NCBI GenBank assembly: GCA_903886165.1 | Contig: CAISLL010000061.1 | Coordinates: 1-9,659, forward strand | Reading direction: 5' to 3' | Length of the DNA: 9,659 nt | DNA from: an uncultured beta proteobacterium | GTDB taxonomy: Bacteria; Pseudomonadota; Gammaproteobacteria; Burkholderiales; Burkholderiaceae_C | Shown: positions 6,453-9,659 of the stretch, piece after piece | Position numbering within the stretch: the stretch's first letter is position 1 | Layout of the letters: each line of letters starts with the position of its first letter | The notes under the pieces: model-generated | Seen by the model: the letters and a program-made list of their open reading frames with translations, nothing else | What the model was told of the DNA's origin: nothing | Databases searched by the model: none | Translations under genes and position numbers: made by a program

Positions 6453-8846
6453 ATGCTTGCCAACCACTCGCCAGCTACCGCCGCCACATCAAAAGCCAAA
6501 GGCCAAAAAACGCGTTCGCCGGTGCACTGGACGCTGAAATGGTTACTGTGGGCGCTTGCCCTCACCTTGGGAGGTTTGGCTTGCGTCGTGATGGTGGTGG
6601 CGATTGCCATGGTTGTGGCGTTTCCAAACTTGCCCGACATCTCGGACCTGTCGAACTACCGCCCGAAACTGCCACTGCGGGTGTACTCCACCGAAGGCAC
6701 ATTGATTGGCGAATTCGGTGAAGAGCGCCGCCACCTGACGCCAATACGTGACATCCCGAAGGTCATGATAGATGCCGTGCTGGCCATCGAGGACGCACGC
6801 TTTTACGAACACGGTGGTGTTGACTACATCGGCATGGCGCGCGCGGCCTTGGCCAACCTTGGCCGCATCAAAAGCCAGGGTGCGTCGACCATCACCATGC
6901 AGGTGGCACGCAACGTGTACCTGTCTTCAGAGAAAACTTACACCCGAAAAATTTACGAGGTTTTATTGACCTTCAAGCTTGAGCACATGTTGACCAAAGA
7001 CCAGATTCTTGAGGTCTACATGAACCAGATTTTTCTGGGCAACCGTGCCTATGGTTTTTCTGCAGCCTCTGAAGCCTATTTCGGCAAACCTCTGCAACAC
7101 ATCTCTATCGCCGAAGCAGCCATGCTGGCGGGCCTGCCCAAGGCGCCGTCGGCCTACAACCCCATCAACAACCCCAAGCGCGCCAGGTCTCGCCAGCTGC
7201 ACATCATTGAGCGCATGCTGGCCAACGAGTTCATCACCACCGAGCAGGCGGCGGCAGCCAAACTTGAAGTGCTCAAGGTCAAGACCAATTCGGACAACAC
7301 TGGCGTTCATGCCGAGTATGTGGCGGAAACCGTGCGCCAGTTGATGTTTGCACAATATGGCGAAGACACCTACACACGCGGGCTGAACGTCTACACCACC
7401 CTGCGGGCGGCAGATCAGGCAATGGCCTACAGCGCGCTGCGCCGCGGCATCATGAACTATGAACGCCGTCAGGTCTACCGCGGGCCGGAAGTTTTCGTCA
7501 ACCTGCCAAACGCGCCTGCGGATGCTGAAGACGTCATTGTGGACACCTTGCAGGATCACCCGGACAACGGCGATGTGATGTCTGCAGTGGTGCTCGATGC
7601 CAACCCGAAGAAAATCCAGGCCACGCGCCAGAATGGGGAAATCATCGAAATCACCGGCGACGGCCTGAAACCGGCTCAATCGGGTTTGTCTGACAAGGCC
7701 GCAGCCAACATCAAAATCCGGCGTGGCGCGGTGATCAGGGTGGTGCTGACACCCAAACAGACCTGGGAAATCACCCAGTTGCCGGAAGTTGAAGGCGCGT
7801 TCGTCGCGATTGACCCGCGCGACGGCGCGATCAAGGCGATGGTGGGTGGCTTTGACTTTGCCAAAAACAAGTTCAATCACGTCACACAGGCATGGCGCCA
7901 ACCCGGGTCAAGCTTCAAGCCTTTTATTTACTCCGCAGCACTGGAACATGGCGTCACACCCGCCACCGTGATCAACGACAGTCCCTTGTTTTTCAGCGCT
8001 GGCGTCACTGGGGGACAGGCGTGGGAGCCCAAAAATTACGATGGCAAGTTTGAAGGCCCGATGACCATGCGCCGTGGTTTGGCCAAGTCGAAGAACATGA
8101 TCTCGATCCGCATCCTGCAAACGGTGGGTGCCCAGAATGCACAGGACTGGGTCACCCGGTTTGGTTTTGAGGCTGACAAACACCCCGCCTACCTGACCAT
8201 GGCGCTGGGAGCGGGCTCCGTCACCCCGATGCAGATGGCCACTGCGTACTCGGTGTTTGCCAATGGCGGTTACCGGGTCAACCCATGGCTGGTGACGAAA
8301 GTTACCGATCAGAAGGGCAAGGTGCTGCTGCAGACGCAAGCACCTGCCATGGATGAGTCCATGCGTGTCATTGATGCGCGCAACGCTTTTGTCATGACCA
8401 GCCTGCTTCAGGAAGTCACCCGCAGTGGCACGGCAGCTTCGGCCCAGGCCAAGCTCAAGCGACCCGATTTGTACGGGAAAACCGGGACCACCAATGACTC
8501 GATGGACGCCTGGTTCGCCGGCTACCAGCCCACCTTGGCGGCCATCACCTGGATCGGCTACGACACCCCGAAAAAACTGGGCGACCGGGAAACCGGCGGC
8601 GGCTTGAGCTTGCCGGTGTGGATTGAGTACATGGCATTTGCACTGAAAAATGTGCCAGTGACCGAACCTTCGGCGCCTGAGGGCGTGGTCAACACAAACG
8701 GTGAGTGGTTTTACACCGAATACGCTGCAGGCACCGGTGTTTCTGCACTTGGCATGAATCACAACGGTGACGCAGATCAACCACAAGTCATTGAACTGCC
8801 ACCTGCCGACGAGAAAAAGAGGATCTTGGACTTGTTCAAAAACTGA
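6453..8846 (+). CDS. mrcA: Penicillin-binding protein 1A (bifunctional transglycosylase/transpeptidase)
   Basis: This class A PBP (also called ponA) polymerises lipid II into glycan strands and cross-links them in the periplasm. The 797-residue protein has a short cytoplasmic N-terminus and one transmembrane anchor (about 28-56). The GT51 glycosyltransferase domain (about 75-250) shows catalytic Glu113 in I-E-D-A-R-F, G-A-S-T-I-T-M-Q-V-A-R-N (143-154), R-K-I-Y-E (165-169) and the Q-I-L-E-V-Y-M-N-Q-I-F-L-G region (184-196). An OB-like linker domain (about 330-440) follows. The transpeptidase domain (about 445-735) has S-S-F-K with catalytic Ser486, S-K-N at 546-548 and K-T-G-T-T at 676-680. 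All catalytic motifs are intact and the length is normal. It is divergent from pilM. No clear ribosome binding site precedes ATG 6453, so the exact start is less sure than the identity. Confidence 0.96.
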   Translation: MLANHSPATAATSKAKGQKTRSPVHWTLKWLLWALALTLGGLACVVMVVAIAMVVAFPNLPDISDLSNYRPKLPLRVYSTEGTLIGEFGEERRHLTPIRDIPKVMIDAVLAIEDARFYEHGGVDYIGMARAALANLGRIKSQGASTITMQVARNVYLSSEKTYTRKIYEVLLTFKLEHMLTKDQILEVYMNQIFLGNRAYGFSAASEAYFGKPLQHISIAEAAMLAGLPKAPSAYNPINNPKRARSRQLHIIERMLANEFITTEQAAAAKLEVLKVKTNSDNTGVHAEYVAETVRQLMFAQYGEDTYTRGLNVYTTLRAADQAMAYSALRRGIMNYERRQVYRGPEVFVNLPNAPADAEDVIVDTLQDHPDNGDVMSAVVLDANPKKIQATRQNGEIIEITGDGLKPAQSGLSDKAAANIKIRRGAVIRVVLTPKQTWEITQLPEVEGAFVAIDPRDGAIKAMVGGFDFAKNKFNHVTQAWRQPGSSFKPFIYSAALEHGVTPATVINDSPLFFSAGVTGGQAWEPKNYDGKFEGPMTMRRGLAKSKNMISIRILQTVGAQNAQDWVTRFGFEADKHPAYLTMALGAGSVTPMQMATAYSVFANGGYRVNPWLVTKVTDQKGKVLLQTQAPAMDESMRVIDARNAFVMTSLLQEVTRSGTAASAQAKLKRPDLYGKTGTTNDSMDAWFAGYQPTLAAITWIGYDTPKKLGDRETGGGLSLPVWIEYMAFALKNVPVTEPSAPEGVVNTNGEWFYTEYAAGTGVSALGMNHNGDADQPQVIELPPADEKKRILDLFKN

Positions 8847-8884
8847 CGGCGTGAGGCAATGCAGCCAGGCACCACGCCAACGTG

Positions 8885-9214
8885 TCACATGGAAAAGCGC
8901 AATGTCATGCCAGCCTGGTCACTGGCATAACGTGACAAGGACGCAAAAAACTCGCCTTGGCCCTTGGTATCCAGCCATTGTTGACCATCAAACTGATAGT
9001 GGAAACCACCACACTTCGCTGCCAGCCAGATCTCGTGCAACGGTTTTTGCAGATTGATCACAATCTGGCTCCGGTTGGCAAACACCAGAGTGATCATGCC
9101 GCCAGTGCGCTGGTTGTCGATGTCAGCCTGTGTGTCATCATTGATGCGGTCACAACTGGCCTCGACACCTTTCAGAACGCGTTCAGCCAAATCCATGAAT
9201 TCTGAGTCGATCAT
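8885..9214 (-). CDS. cyaY: Frataxin-like iron-sulfur assembly protein CyaY
   Basis: CyaY is the bacterial frataxin, a small acidic iron-binding cytoplasmic protein that modulates the IscS/IscU iron-sulfur cluster machinery. The 109-residue protein starts with the family pattern M-I-D-S-E-F-x-x-L-A-E, has an acidic first helix and the sheet core I-V-I-N-L-Q-K-P-L-H-E-I-W-L-A (about 51-65), then G-G-F-H-Y and the conserved W of Q-Q-W-L-D. I chose ATG 9214 because the conserved N-terminus begins there and GGTGA lies seven bases upstream. An upstream TTG at 9244 would add ten non-conserved residues and overlap lptM. It converges with ponA across 38 bases and diverges from lptM. Confidence 0.94.
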   Translation of the reverse strand: MIDSEFMDLAERVLKGVEASCDRINDDTQADIDNQRTGGMITLVFANRSQIVINLQKPLHEIWLAAKCGGFHYQFDGQQWLDTKGQGEFFASLSRYASDQAGMTLRFSM

Positions 9215-9220
9215 TACAAT
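9215..9220 (+). promoter_or_regulatory. Candidate -10 element for a leaderless lptM transcript
   Basis: TACAAT matches the -10 consensus at five of six positions and lies seven bases from the lptM ATG at 9227, so transcription would begin at or within a base of the start codon. No good -35 is visible, and there is no Shine-Dalgarno sequence, which fits a leaderless message. Confidence 0.4.
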
Positions 9221-9226
9221 TTCACC

Positions 9227-9439
9227 ATGCAGTTGATTCCTCAAATTCTAGCCCGCGCCGTTGGTCTTGGCGTCAGCGTGGCGGCGCTGGCCGGCTGTGG
9301 TCAGCAGGGGCCACTTTATTTACCTGACACCGGAGGTGCGTACCGTGCCACCCTGCCGCAATCTTTGCTGCCAGCGTCAGCGCCCCCCAAATCACCCGCC
9401 CGAACCGCAAGCGCCGTCTCCGAACCCCAAGTTCGATGA
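9227..9439 (+). CDS. lptM: LPS-assembly lipoprotein LptM (YifL-like)
   Basis: LptM is a small outer-membrane lipoprotein which, in Escherichia coli, associates with the LptD/LptE translocon and promotes correct disulfide formation in LptD. The 70-residue protein has a signal peptide (1-23), lipobox L-A-G-C with Cys24, and directly after it the family hallmark C-G-Q-Q-G-P-L-Y-L-P (24-33). The rest is a low-complexity Ala/Pro/Ser tail, as usual. The start lies 12 bases from the divergent cyaY start, echoing the cyaY/yifL arrangement of E. coli. No ribosome binding site is visible. Its stop overlaps an ATG (ATGA, 9436-9439) that opens only a five-codon frame. Confidence 0.92.
   Translation: MQLIPQILARAVGLGVSVAALAGCGQQGPLYLPDTGGAYRATLPQSLLPASAPPKSPARTASAVSEPQVR
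9245..9250 (-). promoter_or_regulatory. Candidate -10 element for cyaY inside lptM
   Basis: On the minus strand TAGAAT matches the -10 consensus at five of six positions. It lies within the signal-peptide codons of lptM and would give a leader of about 24 bases containing the GGTGA site of cyaY. The -35 region is GC-rich and poor. Confidence 0.3.
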
Positions 9440-9480
9440 GTGCCGCTTTATGAAAGCTCGCTTTCAACGCCATGAGGCAC
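9440..9480. terminator. Possible hairpin between convergent lptM and msrQ
   Basis: TGAAAGC at 9451-9457 and GCTTTCA at 9460-9466 form an inverted repeat, nested within GTGCC (9440-9444) and GGCAC (9476-9480). Together they could fold into one interrupted hairpin. It sits between two convergent genes, a suitable place for a bidirectional terminator, but no T-run follows on either strand. Confidence 0.3.
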
Positions 9481-9497
9481 AGCCAATTAAAAAAGGT

Positions 9498-9659
9498 CTA
9501 CAAGCGATTTTTATACAAATAGCGCCACCATCGCCAAGCCAACAAGGCGGCCAGTACAGCGGCGTACAGCGCCACTTCGGCAAAGTCGTTTTTGCCTGCG
9601 CGCATCCAGAAGAAATGCAGAATCGCCAGACCAGCCACCAGGTACACCGTCTTGTGCAA
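9498..9659 (-). CDS. msrQ: MsrQ heme-binding membrane subunit, C-terminal part
   Basis: The last 53 codons of a minus-strand gene enter from the right edge and end at TAG 9498-9500. The fragment begins L-H-K-T-V-Y-L and continues with A-I-L-H-F-F-W, then a final transmembrane helix and a basic tail (W-R-W-W-R-Y-L-Y-K-N-R-L). This matches the end of MsrQ (YedZ), the heme b membrane protein that passes electrons from the quinone pool or a flavin reductase to the periplasmic methionine sulfoxide reductase MsrP. Two histidines 13 residues apart correspond to the conserved heme-ligand region of the family. MsrP would be expected further right, outside the window. Only the C-terminus is visible, so the identification rests on about 50 residues. 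Confidence 0.8.
   Translation of the reverse strand: MHKTVYLVAGLAILHFFWMRAGKNDFAEVALYAAVLAALLAWRWWRYLYKNRL

Noticed and set aside
8848..8878. Inverted repeat GGCGTG/CACGCC between ponA and cyaY as a terminator
   Set aside because: Only six base pairs with a 19-base loop and no T-run on either strand; it is in a suitable convergent place but not convincing.
6963..8888. Two long minus-strand open frames (312 and 326 codons) opposite ponA
   Set aside because: Both lie antisense to the intact PBP1A with all catalytic motifs; their sequences are His/Arg/Gly-rich without a family pattern.
9215..9244. TTG at 9244 as the cyaY start
   Set aside because: The family N-terminus begins at ATG 9214; the extension would overlap lptM and shows no conserved residues.

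Overview
The window looks like chromosomal DNA from a betaproteobacterium of the order Burkholderiales, most likely Comamonadaceae (Rhodoferax/Polaromonas-like). This is inferred from the protein families, the pilM/ponA divergent arrangement, the cyaY-lptM pair, the lipoproteins and the moderate-to-high GC. No RNA gene, insertion sequence, CRISPR array or phage gene was seen. No complete novel system was recognised; most of the window is well-known core machinery.

Layout. (1) Bases 1-1070, minus strand: the N-terminal part of a large lipoprotein with a Gly5 linker after the lipidated Cys and at least four tandem Ig-like repeats. It runs off the left edge. (2) Bases 1104-6187, minus strand: the type IV pilus alignment/secretin operon pilM-pilN-pilO-pilP-pilQ, tightly packed, with stop/start overlaps at pilM/pilN, pilO/pilP and pilP/pilQ. 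The Ig-like lipoprotein follows pilQ after 33 bases, where aroK would usually be expected in this group. (3) Bases 6188-6452: a 265-base divergent intergenic region with a plausible pilM promoter, a weaker ponA promoter and a pair of 9-base direct repeats. (4) Bases 6453-8846, plus strand: a class A penicillin-binding protein (PBP1A). (5) Bases 8885-9439: cyaY (minus) and lptM (plus), diverging with only 12 bases between their start codons. (6) Bases 9498-9659, minus strand: the C-terminal end of msrQ, running off the right edge.

How the genes work together. PilM (cytoplasmic, actin-like) binds the N-terminus of PilN. PilN and PilO form an inner-membrane heterodimer that binds the lipoprotein PilP, and PilP contacts the PilQ secretin in the outer membrane. 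PBP1A builds peptidoglycan, through which the pilus machine must pass; the pilM/ponA divergent pairing is widely conserved in proteobacteria. LptM assists LptD maturation in the outer membrane, CyaY modulates Fe-S assembly, and MsrQ feeds electrons to the periplasmic methionine sulfoxide reductase MsrP.

The points most worth a second look are the Ig-like lipoprotein attached to the pil operon, the predicted leaderless lptM transcript, a five-codon ATGA-linked remnant where lysA might be expected, an A8 tract early in pilM, and the paired repeats upstream of the pilM promoter.
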